From contig VZQC01010551.1 of NCBI GenBank assembly GCA_009823505.1, positions 30,009 through 94,008 on the forward strand: a stretch of DNA of 64,000 bases. Reading direction: 5' to 3'. The notes under the pieces were generated by a model that did not search any database, was not told where the DNA came from, and was given only the letters and a program-made list of their open reading frames with translations. Shown here piece by piece: positions 35,936 through 46,418 of this stretch (position 1 is its first letter; every line of letters begins with the position of its first letter). The translations under genes were made by a program, and so were the position numbers. This DNA is from Rhizomys pruinosus. Lineage: Eukaryota > Chordata > Mammalia > Rodentia > Spalacidae.

Positions 35936-35995
35936 CTTCCTCCTCTTCCTTCTCCTCTTCCTTCCTCTTCCTCTTCCTTCTTCTTCTTTTCTTTA
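35936..35995. repeat. CTT/CCT polypyrimidine tract
   Basis: About 60 bases of almost pure pyrimidine on the + strand, made of CTT and CCT triplets, within the ORC5 3' UTR. On RNA this could bind PTB-type proteins (inference). Confidence 0.9.
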
Positions 35996-36197
35996 AATCA
36001 TTGACCTTTGAGAGTTCCGTGATAATTTTTTTATTCTTATCAGTCATGCACCCTTGGTTCTGACTGGCTTACCTGTTCATATTTTTTAAGTAGTTTTCTG
36101 TTAGCATTTGAATGCTTGAAAATTGAGCAGGTTTAAAGTGCTTAATTATAGTCTAGGTTAAATTTCCATGGCATTTTATTCCTTTATTATGTTTTTG

Positions 36198-36203
36198 AAT
36201 AAA
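36198..36203 (+). promoter_or_regulatory. ORC5: Candidate poly(A) signal AATAAA for ORC5
   Basis: First canonical AATAAA after the ORC5 stop codon. Cleavage would be expected 10-30 bases downstream. Confidence 0.55.
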
Positions 36204-36273
36204 AATTCTCACAGTAGGCATTCCTAGGTAGGAAGCCTTTTCATGTGGTGACTATCTGGTAGAATCTGGGTCA

Positions 36274-36279
36274 AATAAA
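36274..36279 (+). promoter_or_regulatory. ORC5: Second candidate poly(A) signal AATAAA
   Basis: Another AATAAA 76 bases after the first ('gtcaaataaaacaag'). It could act as an alternative site. Confidence 0.35.
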
Positions 36280-38188
36280 ACAAGTAGTTTTACTTTGAGA
36301 TAAGGAGTAAGGAGAGAGGAATAGAATTGCTTTTGCCTCCCTGTGTAAGACAAGGGAAGACTTCCCAGTCAGAGTGGTAGCACCCACCACTAGCCAAGTA
36401 TGCAGTCTCATTCCAGTCTCTTCAATCAGCGCTTTGCAAGATACTTGGAGAAGACAGGATCAGGGAAAAGCCATGTGAGGTCTGAGCCACACTCAGGTTT
36501 CTGCATGTAGAGAGCTCTTCCGGTAACTTTTCAGCTCCTCATTTTTTGCTGAACAGATGTGGGTGGCCTGTCATGGGCCAGTCTGAAATTTGTGGTAGAA
36601 ACTGTGGGATATTTAGAGAGAAGAGGCAAATAAGAAATGGAGGGTACGGACAGAAAGAGGAGAAGCTTCTGATGAGCAACTCCACCGCTCCAGGCCGTGC
36701 TGGCCTCTGTCCTGTACCATCTCATACCGTGTTCCCAGCCCAAGATGTGGCTTCTCTCCACATTATAACGGCATTTTCCCTGCTTTACTGGGCCTTCAGA
36801 AGTTAGCAGTTTTGTAATTTACTTTCTAATGGCTTGCTAAATGACTCAGTAATGTGATCAGTTTATTTAAATGAAGAGTAATAGAGCTTAATATGTATAT
36901 TAGCATTTTAACAAGGGTCATCTGCAAATGAAATCCTCTCATTGTAAGGTATACATCTCTAATTATAAGAAGAAATCTGACTATAAGAATCATGCTAGCT
37001 GGTGAGCCAAATAATCTGTTAAGAGAGGAAGCACTTATTCTCAGTGTCTACCTTGGTCTGAAAGTACTTAAGGTAGTAGATGATGAAAGTTACTAACCTG
37101 TGGGCTATTAGGTTACTCAGATGCAGGTGATCTTTCTCTTTATTCTTTTCTTCTTTAATTTACCAAGTGCCAGGCTGCACAGATAAAACTCGCTCTCCTT
37201 TCTGGCCAGTGCATCCCTGACCAGCCTTCAGTAGCTCTGTAAGAGGTAGTGACAGCACCAAGGCAGCAAGACTTGCTATGAAGTGATATCAGATAAGCTT
37301 GGGTCAAACCAGCTGCATCACCCTGGCTTTGTGACTCTAATCCAGTTATCTAACCTCTTCACATCTGTTGCTGCAGTTTGGGATGATGTCATCATGTGTT
37401 AAAAACTTGGTCACCAGCCTATGGCATTGCTGCAAGATAGTAGAGCCTTTAAAAGATAGGGCACAATGGGAAAAGTTACATGTCTGAACATGTGCCCTTG
37501 AGGTTGATGGAACTCCATCCTCTTCCCCATCTTTGTTTCTTGGTTGTCATGAGGTGATCAGCTTCCTCACCACCCACCTGCCACAGTGTACTACTTGGTC
37601 ACGATCCCAAACAGCACGGCCAAAGATCTCTAAGCCAAAACTCTCAACCTGTAAGCCATAGGAAACCTTTCCTTTTTTTTTAATGGCTTATTTCAGGTAT
37701 TTTGTTATAGTATTGCAAAACTGACTAATATACATCAGAGAATAGAATTCACCTCATAGACATTGTTGAGAAGAGTAAATAAACTGATATATCTAAGGCT
37801 AAAGTGGAGGCCTGCCAGGGAACATTTAGCCATTTCTGGAGACATTTTTATCCACAGCTGGATAGTGGATGGGGAAGAAAGAGACCAGGCATGCTGCTAA
37901 TATACTAAAGTACACATCACATAACAATTACCTGGTTTACAATGTCTGTTGCACCAAGATTGAGAAACTCTAATGTCCTAGGCACATGATAAGTGTTAGT
38001 AAATGATAACTCTTCATGAAAAAGCAGTACCATACCTAGAGAAGTCATTTCTTAAAAATTATTCAAATGCATCAGAATACCATGTATTTTTATTTTTAGA
38101 ATTGAAGGGTTATCTACCGGCTTCTGCTTCATATCAGACTTGATTACCTGTTTTAAGGATACTATAAAATGTCCAAAAATATACTTAA
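36280..38188. other. Intergenic, mostly unique
   Basis: No gene is recognised. A hAT-like remnant lies at about 37470-37745; the rest shows no repeat I can name. Confidence 0.6.
37470..37745. mobile_element. hAT/MER-type DNA transposon remnant (tentative)
   Basis: 'tgtaagccataggaaacctt' followed by 'tattttgttatagtattgca' and 'aaactgactaatata' is a familiar end of an interspersed DNA-element family. The body is heavily decayed. Confidence 0.4.
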
Positions 38189-38204
38189 GAATGACCAAAT
38201 CAGA

Positions 38205-38369
38205 GCCGGGCATGGTGGCACATGCCTTTAATCCTAGCACTCTGGAGGCAGAGGAGGGGGATCTTTGTGAGCTCAAAGCCAGCCTGGTCTACAGAGGGAG
38301 TGCCAGGGCTACAGGGAGACCCTGTCTCCAAAACACCAAAAAAAAAAAAAAAAAAAAAAAAGAATGAAT
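38205..38369 (+). mobile_element. B1 SINE, sense, with 16-bp target-site duplication
   Basis: GAATGACCAAATCAGA flanks it (38189-38204 and 38370-38385), with GAAT units also duplicated at the tail. The head 'gccgggcatggtggcacatg' is intact. Confidence 0.95.
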
Positions 38370-38385
38370 GAATGACCAAATCAGA

Positions 38386-39929
38386 AAGAAGGTGACTGAG
38401 AACTTAAATTGTTTGCCCCCAAGGTGTGGTGACTAAACAGCCAAGGACACACATCCACCAGATTGGAGTATGGGAAACTCACACAGTGGAAAAACCTACT
38501 CAGTCCCTGCGAAGTAAGCCCCAGTCTGCTCATGTATACAGAGAAAAGCAGTGGACCTCGTGCAGAAGCAATGTCTCCTGTATCACACTGAGCACTGAAT
38601 AAGTTTCAAATTTTGTATCGAGAATGCAGGAATGGCCACAGAAGTCAGCTGTGACAGCCACCTCCATTGCTACTTCAGCTCTCCTGTACTCAGATTGTTT
38701 CCACTTTACACCTCGCCCATGAGCAGAGACTTTATTTGGAGGTAATTAGACAGGAGTTGATATTACTCAGCTTCATCTACATTTTGAAAGCTTCATCTTT
38801 ACATGTGGCTGCCTATCATATGTGAATAGTTTAGATAATTTGGCATGTAATTTCAGACTGCTGACACAATTTGCTTTCAAAAATGCTTAGTAGAGCTCAA
38901 AAAAATCTTTCCTATCAAGATAGCAGCAGCATTTCACTCAAATTTGCTGGTAACTGCCCTGAATACACAGTTAGTGCTCATTTTCCAGCAGTGACACACA
39001 TTCATGAGGCACAGCATGAGAAGTAGAGACTTAGTAGAGCAGAGAAAATTATAATCAATTCATTCATTTAACTGCATGTTGCTGCACAGTAATGACAGGA
39101 CTTTTCGAAGGCATTCCCACTGTTTGAGTAAATACTGGTACCTTCAGCATGGTGGAAAGGGCCTGGGCTTTAGAGGCATTAAAGATTTGCTTAGGTTTAG
39201 AAAATCTATATTTCATTTCATTGCACTTTCAAAGAGTTGAGGGTCTGATTGAATGGCAACTTCCATAATGTGAAATGTATGCAATATTTATTCCACAAAA
39301 ACTAAGTACCAACTACATGCCACACATTGAGTTAGGTGCAGGAGTTACAACAGTGAGCAAAGAAAGCAGCTGTGTGACAACAGGTGACTCCAGTGGCGGT
39401 AGAGCCACCCCTGACATGGGAACTCCTGGGGACTGCTAAGCCTGTGGGATGGAGATTACGAGCACAGTTTCAAACATGTTATCATTGAAGTACTAGTGTA
39501 AAGTGGGAACATAAGTCTGTGTTGTGGAGTCATCGAAGGGTAGAGGTAGTTATTTACTGATTTAGGTTTTTAAAGATGAGAAACAATCTTTAAAATATAT
39601 GGAAGGTCACCATGACTGGATTCTCCTCAAGAACTGCAAGTTAAAGTTTTTTTTTTCTAATAACAGTTCTGGGCTTTTCCAGTACCCCCCATTCTCTTAA
39701 GCCTATGCAGCAGTGATAAGAAACATAACTGAGCTCAATTACCTTATGACTCCCAAAGGAAAAATAAACCTAGTAGGTCTTAGTTCTGAGGAGAATTTTT
39801 AGGTCACATGGTCTCTCCACATGCTAGTTCTACTTCTGGCTGGGTGGTAGGTTCAGAGAACCATCGTCCCAACACTCACAGAAGACGGTCCTCAGGTGTC
39901 ATGCAGCATCACCTTTGCAGCACTCTTGT
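38386..39929. other. Intergenic block without recognisable features
   Basis: Unique sequence upstream of the provirus. I see no SINE, microsatellite or coding signal. Confidence 0.5.
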
Positions 39930-40302
39930 TGTAGGCCACTGCAGAGCCTGATCAGTAAGCCACATTGCTGAATTTCTTGCTGTGCCATCAACATGGTGCC
40001 CTTCCTGGCAACAGCTGCATGCAGCCCCCTCACCTCACTGGAATCAGTTGGCACCCCCACCCTGCGATGGGTTTGTAAACAACATTCGATCATCTACAGA
40101 CACATGTGTAGGCTGAAGACTATGTAACTGTATGATTAGGTTGACCCTGTCAATGATTGGATGCTCTCTGATGCTCTCTGTGCTGATCGGTAGAAACTTC
40201 CTATATATACTGTACTGGAAAATAAAGTTTTGAGTTTCACCCTCTGACGTGCTCCCAGAGTGGTTTTTGCTCTGTTGCATTTACCCTTGGTAGAGAGGGG
40301 AC
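39930..40302 (+). mobile_element. 5' LTR
   Basis: It starts TGTAGGCC, contains a TATATATA box at about 40202 and AATAAA at 40221-40226, and ends right before the primer binding site. It aligns along its length with 43416-43774. The close TATA-to-poly(A)-signal spacing suggests a short R region. Confidence 0.85.
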
Positions 40303-40320
40303 TGGCGCCCGAACAGGGAC
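40303..40320 (+). promoter_or_regulatory. Retroviral primer binding site, tRNA-Lys3 type
   Basis: TGGCGCCCGAACAGGGAC is a perfect 18-base complement to the 3' end of tRNA-Lys3 and lies directly after the 5' LTR. The same primer type is used by lentiviruses and by MMTV. Confidence 0.93.
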
Positions 40321-40401
40321 CCTCAAACCTATCAAAAGCCTGGGGTTTCTGGTAAAGGATCCCCTTGATGGGTAATTCAGCGTCACACCAAGTGACCCCC
40401 C

Positions 40402-41178
40402 CCCAGAGCAATTGCCTGCATACTGTGCTCCAGTGACCAAGTAAGCGCCCCCCAGAGCAATTGCCTGTGTACTCTGCTCCAGTGACCAAGTAACTCCGCA
40501 GAGCAATTGCCTGTGTACTCTGCTCCAGTGACCAAGTAACCCCCCCAGAGCAATTGCCTGTGTACTCTGCTCCAGTGACCAAGTAACCCCCCAGAGCAAT
40601 TGCCTGTGTACTCTGCTCCAGTGACCAAGTAACCCCCCCAGAGCAATTGCCTGTGTACTCTGCTCCAGTGACCAAGTAACCCCCCAGAGCAATTGCCTGT
40701 GTACTCTGCTCCAGTGACCAAGTAACCCCCCCAGAGCAATTGCCTGTGTACTCTGCTCCAGTGACCAAGTAACCCCCCAGAGCAATTGCCTGTGTACTCT
40801 GCTCCAGTGACCAAGTAGCCCCCCCAGAGCAATTGCCTGTGTACTCTGCTCCAGTGACCAAGTAACTCCGCAGAGCAATTGCCTGTGTACTCTGCTCCAG
40901 TGACCAAGTAACCCCCCAGAGCAATTGCCTGCATACTCTGCTCCAGTGACCAAGTAACCCCCCAGAGCAATTGCCTGTGTACTCTGCTCATGACCAAGTA
41001 ACCCCCCAGAGCAATTGCCTATGTACTCTGCTCCAGTGACCAAGTAACCCCCCCCCAGAGCAATTGCCTGTGTACTCTGCTCCAGTGACCAAGTAACCCC
41101 CCAGAGCAATTGCCTGTGTACTCTGCTCCAGTGACCAAGTAACCCCCCAGAGCAATTGCCTGCATACTCTGCTCCAGT
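40402..41178. repeat. Minisatellite, 17 copies of a 43-50 bp unit, in the ERV leader
   Basis: Each unit contains GAGCAATTGCCTGTGTACTC, TGCTCCAGTGACCAAGTAA and a variable C run. Most length variation is in the C run, and one unit (about 40963) lacks CCAG. Units 1, 13 and 17 share the variant GCATACT. The long open frames on the minus strand here (up to 314 codons) exist only because the repeat lacks stops. They are not genes. Confidence 0.97.
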
Positions 41179-41186
41179 CACAGGGC

Positions 41187-41633
41187 ATGGCAGTTAGTGA
41201 AAGGCCCAGGGAGCTGTGGAAGACCCTGCTAGACTTTGCTCCTTGGTTGGATAACGAGAAGGAGCAGGATCTAGAGTGGGAGGCCACCAAGGCTGCATGC
41301 AGGGCCAAAGGCAAGAGAAGCGGACCCCTTAAGGAGCTTCCCAGCAGGAAAAGCTCCCCTTGCCAGCAGCTCCAGACTGAGCAGGAAACAGAAAGGGGCG
41401 CTGTACCAATATCAGACTCAGGGAGGGAGGGGTCGCTGCCTGGAATGGGGACTTATCCTTGCTGCCCTATTGGCCCCTTCAGGAGGAGCCCAATGCCACC
41501 TGGTCTCGCCTCCTTTGCAAGCAGAGCAACCAGGGGTGGGTTGAGGTGGGACATCCTATGCAGACTGGACGGGGTTTTCCCTTGCATGAGTCCTTTTTCT
41601 CACCATCGGCACCCCCTGTCCACACTTTTCTGA
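41187..41633 (+). pseudogene. gag-like 5' coding remnant
   Basis: A 148-codon open frame starts at an ATG just after the minisatellite, where gag should begin. Its first 45 residues are rich in W, E and K with a PW motif, which is compatible with a betaretroviral matrix. Later residues look out of frame (Pro/Ser/Arg-rich). No capsid major-homology region or zinc knuckle is visible. Identification rests on position plus composition. Confidence 0.4.
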
Positions 41634-41639
41634 ACCTAG

Positions 41640-42110
41640 TGCCAATGCCGCAACACTCTTTACTGTAGGAATCCTCCTCATACAGCACGAGTCCAAGCAG
41701 CCTCCCTCACACAGGCCACCTGACAGCCGTTCCCGCAAAGGAAAAACCTGCTTTAAGGACCACCGTGAAGGCTCCCAGTCTTCACGCAATGAATCCCTTT
41801 ATCCCCTTGCTGGCAAGTGCTCTCCTAGTGAGTGTATACTTAACTTCTTGTCAGATTTGCACCTAAGCCTGCAGGCAAGTGCTGCCTGTTGCCCCAACTA
41901 TACTGCTGATCCATTAAACCTATGGCCCTCTCTGGGACTGCAACAGGCCTTCCATGCAAACTGGAAGGAGCCTGTATGCATGACCTGGAACCGCCTGACC
42001 AACATTTCTTGGCCCCAGGAGGTAGCAGCCCCCCACACACATAAGCTGTTAGGGGAACTCAGCTCCTCGTAGCCATTCTAGGCATGGTGGAGTGGACTAG
42101 AGACCCCTCT
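41640..42110 (+). pseudogene. Possible env surface-subunit remnant
   Basis: The + strand encodes a short cysteine- and tryptophan-containing stretch with N-linked glycosylation sites (near NYTA and NISW) at about 41850-42070. That composition is typical of a retroviral surface protein. It is open for only 74 codons, lacks a signal peptide and is decayed. Confidence 0.35.
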
Positions 42111-42300
42111 TCCTTGCTTGGAAGACCTTCATCACCCCACCTCATCTTTATCTTCTTTAAAACTGTTTTTTTTTTTTTTTTAGATGAACTGAATACCCCG
42201 GAGGCAGAGGCAGATGAACTTCTCGGGGAGGTTGAAGCCAGACTGGTCTAGGTATTCAGTGTCAAGACAGCTGCTTTGTCCAAAAAGATAAACTAAAACT
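42111..42300. other. T-rich insertion and B1-like fragment inside the ERV
   Basis: A T run at 42166-42181 is followed by 'ggaggcagaggcagatgaac' and 'ttgaagccagactggtctag', which resemble the B1 middle. It is too short to be sure. Confidence 0.35.
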
Positions 42301-43039
42301 CTTGGTCCAGTTTAAATGGAGATTTGTGGAATGTTTTCGGGTTTGGTTTGGTTCTGTTTTGTTTTTATCAAACAGTCCTTAGAGATGAGTCAGGACAAGC
42401 AAATTAGTCTAAAACTGCAGGCACCTGTGTACTGTTTCAGCCTTTGGGCCTTCTCTAGCCCTTGGCCCTGTAGAAGAGAGAGAAAGATTATTAGGGGCAG
42501 GTCAGGGACAGGCGGTCAGGGTCAGCTAGTTAGGGCCAGGTTGTTGGGAGGGGGCCCAGGAGTCAACAAATGGATCTCAGGTGTTTCCGTGTTACTGAGG
42601 ACACCTATTCATTACTCTACACAGGAGAACCTGCAACATAATTTTGAAAACAAAACAAATGATGGGTCACCCTCCAGCTCCTGCAAGGTGTATGCCCATT
42701 CTATCTTTCACCAAGAGGCCTCTACCATCAACTTCTTCTGCCATGAGAGGTCAAACTGATGCTACTTGTTTCTGTACCTGCTGGCCCCTTGGTTTCTTTC
42801 TTGTTCTCATAACTATCACCAACCACTTTACTAACCCCACCCTCCGAGAAGGGGAATACGTTTTCTTTCTAGATGGCTATCAATCAGATGTGGGAATCCT
42901 GCTTATGAGCCTCCTGCATGGAGCCAAATGAGCTGATCTGCTCAACAGTGACTGCTGGAGTCACTATTTCCAACCAACCAGCTCAAGCGCAAGCCCTCCA
43001 TAACCTGTCATTGGTGACATCAGAAAGGTTCAACACTTG

Positions 43040-43215
43040 CTGCTACCTCCCTCGAGTATGTTAGGCTGACCATCGCAAATTTACAGACTCAATTGGACAT
43101 TCTTGCAACCTTATTAGAAGTCGTGTTGCACATGAGACTCAGTTTAGCAAACCCTTCAAACTCTTGCTTTGGGTAATTGTGTTTCTGGGCTTGCTCAGCT
43201 GCATCAGGTTGCTTT
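43040..43215 (+). pseudogene. Possible env transmembrane-subunit remnant
   Basis: One frame reads a leucine-rich heptad-like stretch ending LEVVLHMR, then a cysteine-containing segment. This resembles the first heptad repeat and following loop of a retroviral transmembrane protein, and it lies where env should end before the 3' LTR. Stops interrupt it. Confidence 0.35.
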
Positions 43216-43402
43216 AGTCTAGGGTAAGAGCAGAACTGCAAGAGATAGCGATGTTGGCTGAAATTGTCCCCACACAGGCCCCTGTCTGGGCCTATCTGGC
43301 CCTGACACAACTGGAGGGTTGAGACGCCTAGCCTTGCTCAAGTATGTAATGTGTTACGGACGGATTTCCATGTCTCCCTTTCTCTGGGTGATTTATAAGT
43401 AA

Positions 43403-43415
43403 ATAAAAAAGGACA
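43403..43415 (+). promoter_or_regulatory. Candidate polypurine tract
   Basis: 'ataaaaaaggaca' immediately precedes the 3' LTR, the position of a plus-strand primer. It is short and contains a T. Confidence 0.45.
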
Positions 43416-43774
43416 TATAGGCCACTCCTGGGCCTGATTAGTAAGCCACGCTGCTGAATTTCTTGCTGCACCATTAACATGGCACCCTTCCTGGCAACAG
43501 CTGCATGCAGCCCCCTCGCTGGGATCTGCCCCCCGAGTTGGGCTTGTACGCAATGTGTGATCATCTATAGAAGCATGTGCGGGCTGAGGACTATGTAACT
43601 GCATGATTAGGTTGACCTTTTCAATGATTGGATGTGCTCTAATGCTCTCTGTGATGATTGGTAGAAGCTTCCTGTATACCCTGTACTGGAAAATAAAGTT
43701 CTGAGCTTCACTCTCTGACATGGTCCCGGAGTGGTTTTTGCTCTGTCAAATTTAGCCTTGGTAGAGAGGGAACC
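43416..43774 (+). mobile_element. 3' LTR
   Basis: Direct repeat of the 5' LTR with about 14% differences by eye plus small indels. Its own AATAAA is at 43692-43697. The first bases are TATAGGCC rather than TGTAGGCC. Confidence 0.85.
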
Positions 43775-44147
43775 AACGACTGGCTGAATGAAGGCCCTTC
43801 TTGTTAAGGCAGAACTAAGACCTACCCTTATGTAGAAGGAAATGAATTATACCATCTTCTTGATTAAAAGGGTATAAAAGAATCTGGACATACTAAGTCA
43901 CTACACAGAACACAACATGCTGAAAATATGGAATACATAAAATAGTGTGCCATCTCAGAAACTGTAGTTAGTGTGATGGAGACTGCAGGTCCCCCATCAC
44001 CACAACCACTGATTGTTTTCCTTCTGTTTCCCAAACAACATTGACTGCAAAAAACACCAGTGTGTTTAGAACGTGGGAAGCCTTACATACATGCAGGCAT
44101 AACACATGTTTAAAATATAAATGAATCCCCTCAAAAAATTTAAAAAG

Positions 44148-44366
44148 GGGGGCTGGAGAGATGACTCAGCAGTTAAGAGCACTGGTTGCTGTTGCAAAGG
44201 ACCTGGGTTTGGTTCTCAGCACACACGGAAGTGGAAGCTAACAGCCACATGGGACTCCAGTTCTGGGGATCTGATGCCCTCTCTGATCCCTGTAGGCATT
44301 GCATGCACATGGTATACTACATACATATAGGCAGAACACACATACATATTAAATAATCAGATAAAG
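44148..44366 (+). mobile_element. B2 SINE, sense
   Basis: The head is 'ggggctggagagatgactca' and the tail is A-rich. TTAAAAAG lies on both sides. Confidence 0.9.
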
Positions 44367-44375
44367 TTAAAAAGA

Positions 44376-46234
44376 ACAAGGGCAGAGAGTGGAGAAGGAC
44401 TAGAGGACTTGGAGCAGCCTGGGAGTGAGGTTGCTGGGTGTGGGGTGTCTAGGCTCTAACTGCGAGATGAAGTGAGCGATGGAGAGTGTTGAGCAGAGGA
44501 GTTCTGCTCTTGCTTTGGTTTGGAAGAGGATCACTACTGTATTGAGAATTGGCTTTAGGAAGACAAAGGAAGCAGGAAGATCAGAGGCTATAACAGCACA
44601 GGTGAGAAGTAACGGTGGCTCAGGTAAGAGTGTTAGCAGTGATGATAGTGAGAGCTTGTCCATCTTTGGACATGGTTCTAAAGATATTTGTACAGAATTT
44701 GCTAAATGATTGGATTTTAATTGTAGAGGAAATGATAAATGCTAACTCCAAGGTTTTTACTTCGCCATCTGGAAAGGCAGAGTTGACCCTTGCTGAGGTG
44801 ATAAAGACTAGAGGGCTGTTTAGTCAGAAGAGGGTTTAATATGGGCAAGGTGAGTTCAACTATGGTTGAAACTTAGCAGTATTAATGGCTGCGTTCGCGC
44901 TCTCCCCTGTAAAAAAAAAAAAAAAAAAAAAGAGATAGAACCTCTAGGAAATGATTAGGTGATCTGGGTCCTGGTCTCATGAAAAGGAGGGCGTTTGTTA
45001 CCCCATGTTGACTTTCCATCACTTGTATCCTTTGTCCTTTCAACCATACCAAGTCATAGTTTCCTTTCTCCTCGGAGGATGCAACATAAGGTAGCATCCT
45101 GGATGTGGAGAGCATCCCTTGCCAGACACCACATCTGCTGGGACCTTGATCTTGGACTTCCCAGTCTCCAAAAGTGTGAGGAATAGGCTTTTATTCTTAA
45201 CCACCCTGCAACACAGATCAGCAGAGTATGTCAGTGGGGCCATGTGGTAGCTGCTAGACAAGTTCAGAGTCCAAAGAGCAGAAGCACAGGGTAGAGAGAT
45301 GCCCGGGGGATGACGACTGCTTAAAAGGAAATCTATATGAAGATACGTACACAAATGGCTCAGGATTAGAACTGGTACCTATACACTGGGAAGGATGAAG
45401 GTCTTGGCACAGGAGTGCTTGAAGCCCCTCTAAGAGATAAAGTTCCTCCGTTCCCTAGAAGGAACCTGCCGTTGTTCTTTTCCATGAGAAGATAGGGCGT
45501 GTGCTACAACTAGACTTTAAATACAAAATTTCAAATGTTAAATTACTCAAAATCAATACTACAATTTCTAATACTCCTTGTAGGATTAAGAAAATAAAAA
45601 TGGTGGGAGAGAAATGACTGGATCACACATCAGAGGATATGCCATGCCTAGCTCAGAAAAGATTACTTCTAAGTACTGAGTAAATATGCTAATTAAATTC
45701 CAATTTTATTGTTTGAAAGTTATTCTACAACCAAGTATTTACTTTCTTTTTCTGAAGTGTAGAATTGTTGAATTTCATCATTAAATAGAAAGGCTCCCTC
45801 TAAGTAGATTGAAGTTTGGAATATTTGTTAGTAGCACACTGTTTTTCTTCCCTGGAGTTGCTGGTCTGTTGTTTCATCCTCACCATGATGAGACTGTCGC
45901 TGGATCAAATCAACAGAGCATGTGCTCCAGGTTGTGCTCCAGATGTTGGATGAGCTTGTCTTCACTCTCTTATTGCCTGTTGAGACTAATGGCACTCAGG
46001 AGGCAGAGCAGGGTGAAACTGAGAGGCTGGTGTAATGGTTAATAAAATAAAAAACCAAGTAGCTATAAAGCTAAGGAAAGACAGATGATCTGAAATCGAA
46101 GAAAGACGGAACCTGAGTACTTCCCTGAGGTGGATGCTTGCTGTCACACAAGCCGATTAGAATTTTAAAAAGTATTTTGTCAATCTAGGTAATTATCATA
46201 TATGTGTGTGTTAATACAATAAGTTTTTTTAATA
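44376..46234. other. Intergenic, largely unique
   Basis: Apart from the short U1-derived fragment at 44889, I recognise no repeat or gene. Several 60-100-codon open frames occur on both strands, without splice or coding support. Confidence 0.5.
44889..44931 (+). pseudogene. U1 snRNA 3'-terminal fragment with poly(A)
   Basis: CTGCGTTCGCGCTCTCCCCT G is the last 21 bases of U1 and is followed by T and a run of 21 A. It is the exact reverse complement of 25410-25430. The A tail argues for reverse transcription of a polyadenylated U1 or a U1-tailed chimera. Confidence 0.8.
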
Positions 46235-46249
46235 CAGTAGTTTATTTTA

Positions 46250-46417
46250 TTTTTTTTTATGTGTATGAATATACTGTCTGCATGTAGGTTGGCACACCCA
46301 TGTCGTGCAATGCCACGGAGGTCAGAAAAGGGTGTTGGATTCCCTGGAACTGGAGTTAAAGATGGTTCTCAGCCGCCATGTGGGTGCTGGGGATCAAACC
46401 CGGGTCCTCTGCAAGAG
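46250..46417 (-). mobile_element. B2 SINE, antisense, cut at an N
   Basis: T-rich tail to 'gggtcctctgcaagag', then a single N at 46418. The B2 head is missing. Confidence 0.88.
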
Positions 46418-46418
46418 N

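Larger units (their letters stand above)
863..36225 (+). other. ORC5: ORC5 gene, 3' half (eight coding exons plus 3' UTR)
   Basis: ORC5 is a subunit of the six-protein origin recognition complex, which binds replication origins in the nucleus and loads the MCM helicase. The exons in this window translate without a stop into 207 residues that I recognise as the C-terminal half of mammalian ORC5. They cover the end of the AAA+ region and the C-terminal winged-helix part, and include the stretches [37 protein letters not shown] and [16 protein letters not shown]. The protein ends FDIIKYLYDFL. The Walker motifs are encoded upstream of the window. All splice phases agree: exon lengths are 49, 91, 53, 113, 48, 111, 113 and 46. 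No frameshift or stop interrupts the exons, so the gene looks functional. In human, the gene beyond its 3' end is RELN. Confidence 0.96.
35261..36225 (+). other. ORC5: ORC5 3' UTR (probable extent)
   Basis: No AATAAA occurs between the stop and 36198, so the simplest 3' UTR is about 960 bases. It is free of SINEs and contains a CTT/CCT pyrimidine tract. A 159-codon open frame at 35311-35790 starts with an ATG but resembles nothing I know and has no coding context. I treat it as chance. Confidence 0.6.
39930..43774 (+). mobile_element. Endogenous retrovirus remnant, Lys3-primed (betaretrovirus/ERVK-like)
   Basis: Two direct LTR copies bracket about 3.1 kb. The order is 5' LTR, a tRNA-Lys3-type primer binding site, a leader filled by a minisatellite, a gag-like start, scattered env-like fragments and a short purine tract before the 3' LTR. 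I recognise no protease, reverse transcriptase or integrase, so the element is internally deleted and could only have moved with helper proteins. Every coding piece is interrupted. By eye the LTRs differ at about one base in seven, which makes it old. Class assignment rests on the primer type and element layout only. Confidence 0.85.

Noticed and set aside
40402..41178. CRISPR-like regular array
   Set aside because: The units are contiguous with no distinct spacers, and this is a mammalian genome.
40136..41314. Long minus-strand open frames (up to 314 codons) with a repeating amino-acid pattern
   Set aside because: They are produced by the 43-50 bp minisatellite, which has no stop codons on that strand. 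Three frames are open at once and unit length changes shift the frame.
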